Shown: positions 55,831-64,000 of the stretch, one piece after another
How the letters are laid out: the number at the start of each line of letters is the position of its first letter
Numbering within the stretch: the first letter of the stretch is position 1
NCBI GenBank assembly: GCA_002793195.1
Contig: PFPT01000068.1
Span: 19,189 to 83,188 of the forward strand
From: Gammaproteobacteria bacterium CG_4_10_14_0_2_um_filter_38_22
Lineage (GTDB): Bacteria > Pseudomonadota > Gammaproteobacteria > Coxiellales > Coxiellaceae
Reading direction: 5' to 3'
Length of the DNA stretch: 64,000 nucleotides
Notes under the pieces: generated by a model
Told to the model about the DNA's origin: nothing
What the model saw: only the letters and a program-made list of their open reading frames with translations
The model's database searches: none
Made by a program: the position numbers and the translations under genes

Positions 55831-56640
55831 TTAAAATCTCATCCAATATGAACAAATAACAAAAACCACTGTTGCTGCAGCAACGCTATCTAAACGATCC
55901 AACATGCCGCCATGTCCTGGAAAAAAAACACCTGAATCTTTAACATGCGCCATGCGCTTCAACAAGCTTAAAAATAAATCGCCTCCCGCTGAAAACAAGG
56001 CAACAATCACGGCCAATCCCAATAAAACAAAATACTTTTCTTGCGAGATTGGTAAAAACAATCCGTAAATAGCCGCAACCACGACCGTTAAAATCAAACC
56101 ACCAAAAAAACCAGCCCACGTTTTTTTAGGGCTGACTCGCGAACACAGTGTTTTTTTTCCGAGAAAACGGCCTGCAAAATAACCGCCGACATCAGCACTC
56201 CAAATCAACAGCAACACTAAAATCAACCAAGCTGATCCAAATTGTGTTTGCATACGCAGCGTCACAATGCTAACCCATGCTGCGATTAAAACAATCCATC
56301 CCACCAAGGATCGCACAACAGCAAATTGAAATCCGGCGCCCGCACCTTGTCGCTGATAGTGAACAACAGCAACAAAAGCCCATAACCAAACTAACAACGC
56401 AACCAACAAAATAGGCACAACTTGCACTAAAGCAGAAAAAAACAATCCCAACGCAACAAAAAGCACATAAAAAATTCGGGGGGATAATCGGGTGACGCCA
56501 ATAAACTGAGACCATTCCCACGCGCCAATCAAAACCAAAACAGCAACAACACAAGCAAAATAAAGCGGGGGTAAAAAAATAATCGAAATCAATACAACAG
56601 GAAGCGCAACTAGTGCTGTTAAAATTCGTTTAATCAACAT
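55831..56640 (-). CDS. cdsA: Phosphatidate cytidylyltransferase
   Basis: Makes CDP-diacylglycerol for all phospholipids. Integral membrane protein of 269 residues with about eight helices. The family signature appears as 'VSPKKTWAGFFGGL' and 'GGDLFLSLLKRMAHVKDSGVFFPGHGGMLDRLDS'. It overlaps uppS by 7 bp. Nothing unusual. Confidence 0.96.
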   Translation of the reverse strand: MLIKRILTALVALPVVLISIIFLPPLYFACVVAVLVLIGAWEWSQFIGVTRLSPRIFYVLFVALGLFFSALVQVVPILLVALLVWLWAFVAVVHYQRQGAGAGFQFAVVRSLVGWIVLIAAWVSIVTLRMQTQFGSAWLILVLLLIWSADVGGYFAGRFLGKKTLCSRVSPKKTWAGFFGGLILTVVVAAIYGLFLPISQEKYFVLLGLAVIVALFSAGGDLFLSLLKRMAHVKDSGVFFPGHGGMLDRLDSVAAATVVFVICSYWMRF

Positions 56641-57383
56641 GTTTCATCCTTTGTTGCAATTTGCTCACCCGTTAAACCAAATCGGCGTTCGCGTTTTTGA
56701 AAAGTAGCAATAGCCTCAGCAAAAATAGCATCATTAAAATCAGGCCAAAAAACATCAACAAAAAATAATTCAGCATAAGCAATTTGCCACAACATAAAAT
56801 TACTGATGCGTTGTTCACCACTCGTACGAATAAATAAATCTGGCTCAGGTAAATCAGTCGAGCATAAAAATGATGAGAAATCAGCTTCATTCAGTTGAGC
56901 CAAGTCCATATTATTTTCTTTCACGTGTTGCGCAAATTTTTTTGCTGCTTGAAAAATATCCCATCGTCCACTGTAATGAATGGCAACAACCAACGTAAGC
57001 CCTTTGTTGTGTTGTGTGAGTAGCTGCGCTTCTTCAATCTGCGTGCGCACCGCGGGCGTGAACACAGAAAAATCTCCCATAATCCGAATACGAATATGAT
57101 TACGATGCAATCGCTCTAAATTTTTGACCAAGGTATCTGACAACAAAGAAATTAAAAATTTCACTTCGGATTCGGGGCGAGATTGGAAATTTTCAACACT
57201 CAGTGCGAATAACGATAATACTTCAATGCCTTTGTCTTGGCAAAAATCGATGGCTCTTTGCACGGCTTTGACACCAGCACGATGACCAAAAATGCGAGGC
57301 ATTAATCTTTGTTTTGCCCAACGTCCATTTCCATCCATCACAATGGCAACATGCCGCGGCATGTTGGGAGATTGATTCATCAT
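56634..57383 (-). CDS. uppS: Undecaprenyl diphosphate synthase
   Basis: Makes the C55 carrier lipid for peptidoglycan and O-antigen. 'PRHVAIVMDGNGRWAKQR' holds the catalytic Asp. 'GHRAGVKAV', 'LSLFALSVENFQSRPESEV' and 'PDLFIRTSGEQRISNFMLWQIAYAELFF' complete the site. 249 residues. Two adjacent ATG codons open the gene. It sits 17 bp after frr. Confidence 0.97.
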   Translation of the reverse strand: MMNQSPNMPRHVAIVMDGNGRWAKQRLMPRIFGHRAGVKAVQRAIDFCQDKGIEVLSLFALSVENFQSRPESEVKFLISLLSDTLVKNLERLHRNHIRIRIMGDFSVFTPAVRTQIEEAQLLTQHNKGLTLVVAIHYSGRWDIFQAAKKFAQHVKENNMDLAQLNEADFSSFLCSTDLPEPDLFIRTSGEQRISNFMLWQIAYAELFFVDVFWPDFNDAIFAEAIATFQKRERRFGLTGEQIATKDETC

Positions 57384-57400
57384 TGTTTGTATGTCTTAAA

Positions 57401-57958
57401 TTATATTTCCATTAAATCTTTTTCTTTTGCAGATGAAACAGCATCCACTTGCGCAATAAATTCATCTGTCGTTTTTTGTGTGGCCGTTTGCGCACGACGT
57501 TCTTCATCTTCGCTAATAACTTTATCTTTCAATAGTGTTTTTAATTCTTGATTCGCATCTCGACGAATATTACGAACAGCAACGCGCGCTTTTTCTGCTT
57601 CTTCGCGCACAATTTTGCCTAAACTTTTTCGACGCTCTTCTGTTAATGGCGGCATTGGAATACGAATCACTGTTCCAGTCGTATTGGGATTTAATCCTAA
57701 ATTCGCGATCATAATGGCTTTTTCAATATCAGGAATAATATTTTTTTCCCATGGCGTCACCATGAGTGTTCTGGCATTTTCAATAGATACATTGGCTATT
57801 TGTGATAGCTGCGTTGGCACACCATAGTAACTCACCATAATATGTTCCAACAAACCAGGATGCGCACGACCCGTGCGTAATTTCATTAATTCTTGTTTTA
57901 GCGCATCGACAGATTTTTCCATGCGTTGTTTTGCATTACGCATAATGTCGTTAATCAT
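57401..57958 (-). CDS. frr: Ribosome recycling factor
   Basis: Splits post-termination ribosomes together with EF-G. 185 residues. '[35 protein letters not shown]' and '[37 protein letters not shown]' are nearly invariant in the family. AGGAG lies 6 nt before the ATG. It follows pyrH as in most proteobacteria. Confidence 0.98.
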   Translation of the reverse strand: MINDIMRNAKQRMEKSVDALKQELMKLRTGRAHPGLLEHIMVSYYGVPTQLSQIANVSIENARTLMVTPWEKNIIPDIEKAIMIANLGLNPNTTGTVIRIPMPPLTEERRKSLGKIVREEAEKARVAVRNIRRDANQELKTLLKDKVISEDEERRAQTATQKTTDEFIAQVDAVSSAKEKDLMEI

Positions 57959-58042
57959 GTTTGTCTCCTGAAAATCACTTTATTCTCTACGTGTCCCATC
58001 AATAAATTCACATTATTGATTCACGCAAGACGCTAAATGAGG

Positions 58043-58762
58043 TTAGTTACCGCTATCAACCAATGTACCAATGTCCTCACCTAAAACGGATTTTAACAAG
58101 GCACCTGGCTTTCCAATATTAAAAACACGCAATGGCATTTGATAATCGCGACATTGGCAAAACGCAGCCAAATCCATCACAGCAAACTCTTTTTGCAAAG
58201 CTGCTTCGTAAGTTAAATGTTTATAGAGCGTGGCATTGGGATTTTTACGTGGATCTTCTGAATAAACACCATCCACGTTTGTGGCTTTCATTACCACGTT
58301 GGCATCAATTTCAATACCGCGTAAACTCGCCGCTGAATCAGTTGTAAATAAAGGATTACCCGTTCCTGCTGCAAAAATAACAATACGACCCTGCTCTAAA
58401 TGATGAATCGCTTTGCGTCGATGAAATAAATCAACCATGCCGCTAACAGCCACAGCAGAAAGAATACGCACAGACATATTGGAGCGTTCAAATGCATCAC
58501 GTAGGGCCAATGCATTCATAATCGTTGCAACCATGCCCATGTGATCGCCTGTAATACGATTGATTCCTACTTCAGATAATGCAACGCCACGACAAAAATT
58601 ACCGCCGCCAATAACGATAGCAATTTGTACGCCTAATTCACGCACTTCATCAATTTCTTTTGCAAGGCGATTCAAAACCACAGGGGAGATTGCACTTGTA
58701 CCATCACCCATCAAAGCTTCACCACTCATCTTGAGCAGTATTCGTTTGTATTTTGGTTTCAT
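58043..58762 (-). CDS. pyrH: UMP kinase
   Basis: Hexameric uridylate kinase. '[17 protein letters not shown]' opens the fold, with '[14 protein letters not shown]' and '[17 protein letters not shown]' following. '[22 protein letters not shown]' is the acceptor loop. Start at the ATG at 58762 with GGAG 6 nt before (239 residues); the longer frame starts at a TTG inside that ribosome site. Confidence 0.97.
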   Translation of the reverse strand: MKPKYKRILLKMSGEALMGDGTSAISPVVLNRLAKEIDEVRELGVQIAIVIGGGNFCRGVALSEVGINRITGDHMGMVATIMNALALRDAFERSNMSVRILSAVAVSGMVDLFHRRKAIHHLEQGRIVIFAAGTGNPLFTTDSAASLRGIEIDANVVMKATNVDGVYSEDPRKNPNATLYKHLTYEAALQKEFAVMDLAAFCQCRDYQMPLRVFNIGKPGALLKSVLGEDIGTLVDSGN

Positions 58763-58809
58763 CCTTTTCTCCAATGCATTGTCCGTTCAAATTTCACGCG
58801 CGTTTTTTA

Positions 58810-59688
58810 TTATATCCCTTTTAGGGTTTCGCTCACTTCAGCTGCAAAATCTGTTACTGGTTTTTCAACACCTTCACCTACTTCAAAACGAACAAAAGAC
58901 AATACCGTTGCACCGGCTGCTTTTAATAAGTCCTGCACTTTTTGATCTGGATTTTTAACAAATGGCTGATAAACCAAACACACTTCTTGCACGAATTTCT
59001 GCAAACGTCCTTCAACCATTTTTTCGATAATGTTAGCTGGTTTTCCAGATGTTTCTGCTTGTGCAGCAACAATAGAACGCTCTTTGGCAATCACATCTGG
59101 AGACAATGAATTAGAATCAATTGCAGCCGGATTAGTTGCTGCAACATGCATAGCAATATCTTTTGCTAATTCAGGATTGTTTTTATCAATCGCTACTAAC
59201 ACACCAATGCGATCACCATGCAAATAAAACCCTACACAACCACTTGCAGACAATGTCACCATGCGACGTGCCTGAACATTTTCGCCGATTTTAGCAACCA
59301 ATGTTTCTCTTACTGCTTCAACCGTTTTACCTTCCACAGTATGCGACATGAGCGTTGCAACATCATCCGTATTGATAGACAACCCAACTTGCGCCAATTG
59401 ATCTGCAAACGATTTGAAGTTTTCATCACGCGCAACAAAATCGGTTTCACAATTTACTTCAACCATGCATGCACGCATTTTATCTGCACTGACAGCAACA
59501 ACAATAGCGCCTTCTGCTGCAATTTTCCCAGCCCGTTTTGCTGCTTTGGCTTGTCCATTTTTACGCAAATAATCAACCGCTAATTCCATGTCACCTTTTG
59601 TTTCTACTAATGCTTTTTTACATTCCATCATGCCTGCGTCAGTCATTTCACGCAGTGTTTTTACCATGGAAGCTGTTACTTCTGACAT
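58810..59688 (-). CDS. tsf: Elongation factor Ts
   Basis: Nucleotide exchange factor for EF-Tu. The N-terminal UBA-like 'MVKTLREMTDAGMMECKKALVETKGDMELAVDYLRKNG' and core 'MVEVNCETDFVARDENFKSFA' (TDFV contact with EF-Tu) are clear. 292 residues, full length. It is 17 bp after rpsB and shares its transcript. Confidence 0.98.
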   Translation of the reverse strand: MSEVTASMVKTLREMTDAGMMECKKALVETKGDMELAVDYLRKNGQAKAAKRAGKIAAEGAIVVAVSADKMRACMVEVNCETDFVARDENFKSFADQLAQVGLSINTDDVATLMSHTVEGKTVEAVRETLVAKIGENVQARRMVTLSASGCVGFYLHGDRIGVLVAIDKNNPELAKDIAMHVAATNPAAIDSNSLSPDVIAKERSIVAAQAETSGKPANIIEKMVEGRLQKFVQEVCLVYQPFVKNPDQKVQDLLKAAGATVLSFVRFEVGEGVEKPVTDFAAEVSETLKGI

Positions 59689-59705
59689 CTTATTAAACCC
59701 CTCGA

Positions 59706-60644
59706 TTATTCTGCTTTTTTCTTAGTTGATTTTTTTGCAGCTGATTTTTTTGCAGCTGGCTTTTTTTCAGCTGATTTTTTTTCTGTCACTGATGCTACGG
59801 TTTCTTCAACCAACACAGCAGCTACCTCAACCACTTCTGCCGAATCATCCAATTTTTTCGCTACTTTTTTAGCAGCTTTTACTTCTGGAACTGGTTTGGC
59901 TTTTGCTTTCGCCTTTTCAGCACGTTCTCTTTCTTTTTCAGCTTCTTCTTCTAAAATAACGCGACGAGATTCGATGATGACATCCGCGATGGTTTTACAA
60001 TAAAAACGAATAGCACGCATTGCATCATCATTACCAGGCACCACATAATCAATTTCTTCTGGGCTGGCATTGGTGTCTACAATCGCAGCAACTTCAATAC
60101 CCAAACGTTTTGCTTCTTGAATCGCTGTTTTTTCCTGCTTTACATCAATAACAAATAACATGTCAGGCAAGCCACCCATGTTTTTGATGCCTTCTAAATT
60201 GGCACTTAACTTATCTTTTTCACGTTGAATGGTCAGCACTTCTTTTTTCGTTTTACCCACCAACGCTTTTGGATTCACTAACACAGCTTCCAACTCTTTC
60301 AACCGTTTAATAGATTGGCGAATGGTTTTGTAGTTAGTTAACATGCCGCCCAACCAACGAATATCAACGTAGGGCATACCACAACGCACCGCTTCTTCTT
60401 TAATAATTTCACGCGCCGCATGCTTTGTACCCACAAACAATACTTTTCCGCGTTTTGATGTCACGTGGCTGATTTTTTCTAATAACTCACGAAACTTAGG
60501 TAAGGTTTTTTCAAGATTAATGATATGTAATTTTTCGCGTTCGCCAAAAATATAAGGCGCCATTTTTGGATTCCAGAAACGTTTTTGATGTCCGAAATGA
60601 ACACCCGCTTCCAACATTTGTTGCATAGAAATTGAGATAGCCAT
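59706..60644 (-). CDS. rpsB: Ribosomal protein S2 with long basic C-terminal tail
   Basis: 30S protein needed for mRNA binding. '[38 protein letters not shown]' and '[50 protein letters not shown]' are standard. At 312 residues it is about 70 longer than E. coli S2. The excess is a Glu/Arg/Lys helix (about 225-250), an acidic-hydrophobic patch, then a repetitive Lys/Ala tail ([20 protein letters not shown]) resembling histone H1-type tails. GGAG lies 8 nt before the ATG. Confidence 0.97.
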   Translation of the reverse strand: MAISISMQQMLEAGVHFGHQKRFWNPKMAPYIFGEREKLHIINLEKTLPKFRELLEKISHVTSKRGKVLFVGTKHAAREIIKEEAVRCGMPYVDIRWLGGMLTNYKTIRQSIKRLKELEAVLVNPKALVGKTKKEVLTIQREKDKLSANLEGIKNMGGLPDMLFVIDVKQEKTAIQEAKRLGIEVAAIVDTNASPEEIDYVVPGNDDAMRAIRFYCKTIADVIIESRRVILEEEAEKERERAEKAKAKAKPVPEVKAAKKVAKKLDDSAEVVEVAAVLVEETVASVTEKKSAEKKPAAKKSAAKKSTKKKAE

Positions 60645-60791
60645 TTTTTTCTCCAGGGTTATCCGCTCGCTTATCCATCACTATTTTATTCACTCAAGTG
60701 AACACCCAAAACAGTGTGACGATAAACGTGAGTAGTTTTGTTAATATTATAAAAATAAAGTGGTAATTACATTTGCATATTACCGCCCAGC

Positions 60792-60820
60792 TTTATACCA
60801 TAGTTCGAAATCATCAACAA
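60792..60820 (-). promoter_or_regulatory. Promoter of the rpsB-tsf operon
   Basis: On the minus strand TTGTTG (60820-60815), an exact 17-bp spacer, TATAAA (60797-60792). This predicts an rpsB leader of about 140 nt that includes a small hairpin ttcac-ttga-gtgaa (60702-60689). Long rpsB leaders serve S2 autoregulation in other gammaproteobacteria; conservation of that structure is not established here. The promoter lies within the 192-bp gap shared with divergent map. Confidence 0.55.
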
Positions 60821-60836
60821 CCAATTATAAAAAATT

Positions 60837-61610
60837 ATGTCTATCACCATCAAAACACCCGAAGAATTTGCCAAAATGCGCATCGCCGGAAAACTAGCTG
60901 CCGACGTCCTGGATATGATTGAACCGCACGTGCAACCTGGCGTAACCACCAATGAATTAAATGCACTGTGTCACCAATATATTACGGAAGTGCAGCAAGC
61001 CATTCCGGCGCCGCTCAATTATGAAGGCTTTCCAAAATCAGTCTGTACATCAGTGAATCATGTGGTTTGTCACGGCATCCCCAATGATAAAAAATTAGAA
61101 AACGGTGACATTGTTAATATTGATGTGACCGTTATCAAAGATGAATATCATGGCGATACCAGCAAAATGTATTGTGTCGGTGAAGCCAAACCCTTTGCCA
61201 AAAAATTAATTCAGATTACGCAAGAATGTTTGTATCTTGCGATTCAGATGGTCAAACCTGGCGTCCGATTAGGCGACATTGGTCATGCCATTCAACAGCA
61301 CGCAGAAAAAAATCGTTATTCCGTGGTGCGTGAATATTGCGGACACGGTATTGGAAAAATTTTTCATGAAGATCCGCAAATTTTGCATTATGGAAAACCA
61401 GGCACAGGCATTACCATTCAAAAAGGCATGACCTTCACCATTGAACCGATGATCAATATGGGAAAACGCGATATCAAACTCAATAAAGTCGACGGATGGA
61501 CTGTCGTTACTGCTGACCACAGTTTATCTGCGCAATGGGAACACACAATGGGCGTCACAGAAAATGGCGTCGAAGTGTTTACACTGCGCAAAGGTGAGCA
61601 AATCATTTAG
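60837..61610 (+). CDS. map: Methionine aminopeptidase, type I
   Basis: Removes the initiator Met. 257 residues. Five metal ligands are visible: two Asp in 'VNIDVTVIKDEYHGDTSKMY', His in 'EYCGHGIGKIFHEDP', Glu in 'FTIEPMIN' and Glu in 'QWEHTMGVTENGVEVFT'. It is divergent from rpsB as in E. coli. There is no Shine-Dalgarno sequence before the ATG, and a TATAAA lies only 5 bp upstream, so the mRNA may have a very short leader. Confidence 0.97.
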   Translation: MSITIKTPEEFAKMRIAGKLAADVLDMIEPHVQPGVTTNELNALCHQYITEVQQAIPAPLNYEGFPKSVCTSVNHVVCHGIPNDKKLENGDIVNIDVTVIKDEYHGDTSKMYCVGEAKPFAKKLIQITQECLYLAIQMVKPGVRLGDIGHAIQQHAEKNRYSVVREYCGHGIGKIFHEDPQILHYGKPGTGITIQKGMTFTIEPMINMGKRDIKLNKVDGWTVVTADHSLSAQWEHTMGVTENGVEVFTLRKGEQII

Positions 61611-61629
61611 TGTTGCGCATCGACTAAGC

Positions 61630-62751
61630 TCATTGCATCACAGCTTGACGCGTAACCAAGTATTGCCACTCTTTAATTAATTGCTTCAACTTAAATTGCA
61701 ATGCTTTTAACTCATGATGCTGCTTTTTCAACAGCAACTTATATTCATCTGCTTTTATTTGTAGATCAGCCAATTTACAACGCTTTAATTTTTGATAACT
61801 TGTTTCTACATGATCTGCTTTCGACAAAACAGTAATAATAGATTCATACAAGGCTTCTATTTTTGTTTTAGGCTCTTCACCCAACTGTTTTTTATCCATA
61901 GTAATTTTATATTTCAGGATTTTTTGTTTGCTGATTTTTTTCAAATCGGTCGCTAAACCAAAAAAAGCCAACGTGCGAATTAACCATTTTGTAGGGTCAT
62001 ACTGATAGAAACGAATGGCATTGCGATACTCAAGGGGAAATTGATGATGAAAATTATGATAACCTTCACCAAAAGTAAAAATAGCGGTTAACCAATTATC
62101 TCGCGCTGTGTGTTTGTCTGAATAAGTGGATTTGCCAAACATGTGACAAACGGAATTGATAAAAAAAGTGGTGTGTTGTGAAAAAGTAATACGCAGTGCA
62201 CCTGCAATAACCAATCCACCAATCCAATCACCCCAACATAATGCAATTAACACTGGAAGAACATATCCAATCATAATGGCGATGGGAATATAAAATTTAT
62301 CTTGAAAACGCACCAAAGGATCTTTTTGTAAATCAGCCACATTCGAATAATCACGCTTACTGGGATCTAAAGTAAATAACCAACCAATATGCGCATACCA
62401 AAATCCACCTTTAATGCTATAAGGATCTTTCGGTGTGTCTGTGTAGAGATGATGATTACGATGATCCGTGCACCACTCTAGCACGCTGCCCTCAAACGTC
62501 GCCCCACCAAATAACAAAAAAACCAAACGAACCGGCCACGCCGCTTTATAAGATTGATGTGAAAAAAGTCGATGATAACCCGCCGTAATACCCATGCCGC
62601 CGAATGCAGCCAAAATCACCGTTAATAAAATAGTCTGCCAATATATCATATGCAAACAACCCAATACGATCGTGCCAATAAGCGCAACAGCCGGGTTAAT
62701 CGTTAAAAACAATGTATTGAGCCAATTGATTTTTTTCTGTGGCGCTATCAT
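61630..62751 (-). CDS. Acyl-CoA/acyl-lipid desaturase with coiled-coil tail
   Basis: Membrane di-iron fatty acid desaturase of the delta-9 type. The three histidine boxes are 'HRLFSH' (near residue 61), 'DHRNHHLYTD' and 'EGYHNFHHQFP'. Membrane segments cover about 12-60 and 135-190. At 373 residues it carries an extra C-terminal region (about 285-373), Lys/Leu/Gln-rich and probably a coiled coil, absent from short bacterial desaturases. It would introduce double bonds aerobically into membrane lipids. Convergent with map (19 bp). Confidence 0.9.
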   Translation of the reverse strand: MIAPQKKINWLNTLFLTINPAVALIGTIVLGCLHMIYWQTILLTVILAAFGGMGITAGYHRLFSHQSYKAAWPVRLVFLLFGGATFEGSVLEWCTDHRNHHLYTDTPKDPYSIKGGFWYAHIGWLFTLDPSKRDYSNVADLQKDPLVRFQDKFYIPIAIMIGYVLPVLIALCWGDWIGGLVIAGALRITFSQHTTFFINSVCHMFGKSTYSDKHTARDNWLTAIFTFGEGYHNFHHQFPLEYRNAIRFYQYDPTKWLIRTLAFFGLATDLKKISKQKILKYKITMDKKQLGEEPKTKIEALYESIITVLSKADHVETSYQKLKRCKLADLQIKADEYKLLLKKQHHELKALQFKLKQLIKEWQYLVTRQAVMQ

Positions 62752-62932
62752 CTTATTATCCCAAAGTAATCAAAACAGTTGCATTGTAACAGGAGTTTCA
62801 CAGTACGCGAAACTTCTGTGTCATACACTTGGGTATATTCTATTTTTAAGTACATTTGCGCTGTTTATACATTGACCCTCATTCACACATCAGTTTATTC
62901 TGACTGTGATTATATTTTAGTGAGACAGCAGG

Positions 62933-63877
62933 ATGCATACAGTAAGTCAGTGGTGGATGTGGATTATTTTTATCGGCTTTGTTGCTGTCATGCTGTGGGC
63001 TGATTTTTTTTTACTGGGCGGCAAAAAAGCCCATCGCGTCACAACCAAAGAAGCACTAATTTGGACGCTGGTTTGGGTAGCACTCTCTTTTTTGTTTAAT
63101 TTTTTATTTTGGCTCTATCTCATTCATCATCATGATATTGCGGTTGCTAATCAAAAATCCATCGCTTTTTTAACAGGCTATTTAATTGAAAAATCGCTTT
63201 CAACTGATAATATTTTTATTATTCTGATGATTTTTAATTACTTTGCTATTCCAGCAGAATATCAACGTCGCGTACTGATGCTCGGTGTCATCGGCGCGAT
63301 TGTGATGCGACTGATTTTAATTGTATTTGGCATTTATCTGGTGAATCAATTTGAATGGATTTTATATCTCTTTGGGTTATTTTTGTTGGTCACGGGTATT
63401 AAAATGTTTATTTTTGCTGATCACAAACCCAATCTCGCACAAAATCCAATATTAAACTGGATGCGAAAACATCTGCGCATCACGTCCGAATTACACAACG
63501 AACGCTTTTATATTTTTCAAAAAGGATTGTTATATTTCACACCGCTTTTTGCTGTACTCGTGCTCATTGAAATAACAGACTTGATTTTTGCCGTTGACAG
63601 TATTCCCGCTATTTTTGCGATAACCAACGATCCCTTTATTATTTTTACATCGAATATTTTTGCGGTGCTGGGATTGCGCGCATTGTATTTTTTATTGGCG
63701 CACATGCACAATCGTTTTCATCTACTCAAATATGGCCTGGCTTTTATTTTGGTTTTTATTGGGATCAAGATGTTGATTGTAGATTGGGTTCATATTCCCC
63801 CACTCGCTGGATTTGCCGTTATCATCACAACACTCCTCATTTCAATTGTGAGCAGTATTTTTATTAGCAAAACCTAG
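62933..63877 (+). CDS. TerC-family integral membrane protein
   Basis: 314 residues, about eight to nine membrane helices. The two acidic repeat motifs of TerC/Alx are present: 'YLIEKSLSTDNIFIILMIF' and 'LVLIEITDLIFAVDSIPAIFAI'. Family members protect the metal balance of exported enzymes or export Mn. The start at 62933 has CAGG directly in front; an ATG at 62957 is possible. The 181-bp upstream gap holds a hairpin agtttc-N9-gaaact (62794-62814), but I do not see the conserved manganese riboswitch sometimes found upstream of alx. Confidence 0.9.
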   Translation: MHTVSQWWMWIIFIGFVAVMLWADFFLLGGKKAHRVTTKEALIWTLVWVALSFLFNFLFWLYLIHHHDIAVANQKSIAFLTGYLIEKSLSTDNIFIILMIFNYFAIPAEYQRRVLMLGVIGAIVMRLILIVFGIYLVNQFEWILYLFGLFLLVTGIKMFIFADHKPNLAQNPILNWMRKHLRITSELHNERFYIFQKGLLYFTPLFAVLVLIEITDLIFAVDSIPAIFAITNDPFIIFTSNIFAVLGLRALYFLLAHMHNRFHLLKYGLAFILVFIGIKMLIVDWVHIPPLAGFAVIITTLLISIVSSIFISKT

Positions 63878-64000
63878 GTCCTGCCCTTAATGTATCGGCA
63901 AAACCGTAACTTCTCAATAACCCGGGGCAACACCCAATTTCTAACTTGTTGATTTTGCATTTGATGTGATATCGTTCTGTCCATGAAAACATGGACGCAA
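63878..64000. other. Unresolved sequence at the right edge
   Basis: Directly after the TerC stop codon the composition changes to a more GC-balanced stretch (gtcctgcccttaatg..., acccggggcaac). On the minus strand it is open in two frames. It ends with a perfect gtccatg-aaaa-catggac hairpin (63979-63996). It may be the edge of an insertion element or repeat family; too little is in view to decide. Confidence 0.35.

Noticed and set aside
60826..60839. Leaderless transcription of map from a TATAAA just before the ATG
   Set aside because: The -35 candidate (TTCGAA) is weak and the spacing would put the start on the ATG itself. Possible, but too thin to list as a feature.
62760..62932. Possible manganese riboswitch (yybP-ykoY type) before the TerC-family gene
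   Set aside because: Only a simple hairpin is visible. The conserved purine-rich internal loops of that riboswitch could not be found by eye.

Overview
The window is a gene-dense, AT-rich stretch of a gammaproteobacterial chromosome. Gene order and protein types point to the Legionella/Coxiella side of the class (Legionellales). Evidence includes a SUF operon with an Rrf2-type regulator, grpE-dnaK-dnaJ next to nadK-recN, hflX-hflK-hflC-purA, holD-rimI, a complete BAM/lipid A/translation-factor block, and a polyamine cluster with a deoxyhypusine-synthase homologue. There is no prophage, CRISPR array or intact insertion sequence. Assignment to a genus is inference.

Layout. 1-3054: SUF Fe-S assembly (sufR-sufB-sufC-sufD', leftward) behind one promoter that contains a palindromic operator. 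3084-13441: mostly single genes (fieF, sbcB, a secreted coiled-coil protein, an amino-acid permease, tsaB, pabB, an orphan PilX-like protein, xseA, a low-complexity protein and an AraC-GyrI regulator). 13468-19999: purA-hflC-hflK-hflX and lolD-lolC, all leftward. 20000-23588: decarboxylase, DHS-like protein and agmatinase, rightward, with intrinsic terminators between the genes. 23799-27677: grpE-dnaK-dnaJ, leftward, behind a recognisable sigma-32 promoter. 27686-33014: elyC, nadK, recN, a Gln-rich protein and a secreted PI-PLC-X protein. 33057-35386: rimI-holD and a large unrecognised membrane protein built from two repeats. 35473-41193: emrAB, a small membrane protein, an FAD monooxygenase, hinT and folE. 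41229-41986: tRNA-Leu(CAA), a 65-residue orphan, a terminator and a 186-bp near-palindrome ending on the dnaE stop codon. 41983-47199: dnaE, ddl, rnhB. 47310-49419: a GnnA-like oxidoreductase and lpxB, inverted relative to the rest. 49400-60644: rpsB-tsf-pyrH-frr-uppS-cdsA-dxr-bamA-skp-lpxD-fabZ-lpxA (read leftward). 60837-63877: map, an acyl desaturase and a TerC-family protein. The last 120 bases look different and are unresolved.

How the genes fit together. The right-hand block couples translation factors to phospholipid, isoprenoid, outer-membrane and lipid A assembly. It lacks rseP at the place where related genomes carry it, and its BamA lacks the Arg of the otherwise near-universal VRG(F/Y) loop motif. 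The main points for a second look are: the 186-bp palindrome, a palindromic in-frame insertion in dnaE, the BamA loop change, the polyamine cluster, an intrinsic terminator whose U-tract touches the lpxD start codon, the long basic tail on ribosomal protein S2, and several unrecognised proteins with possible host-interaction roles (PI-PLC-X, duplicated membrane protein, Gln-rich protein).
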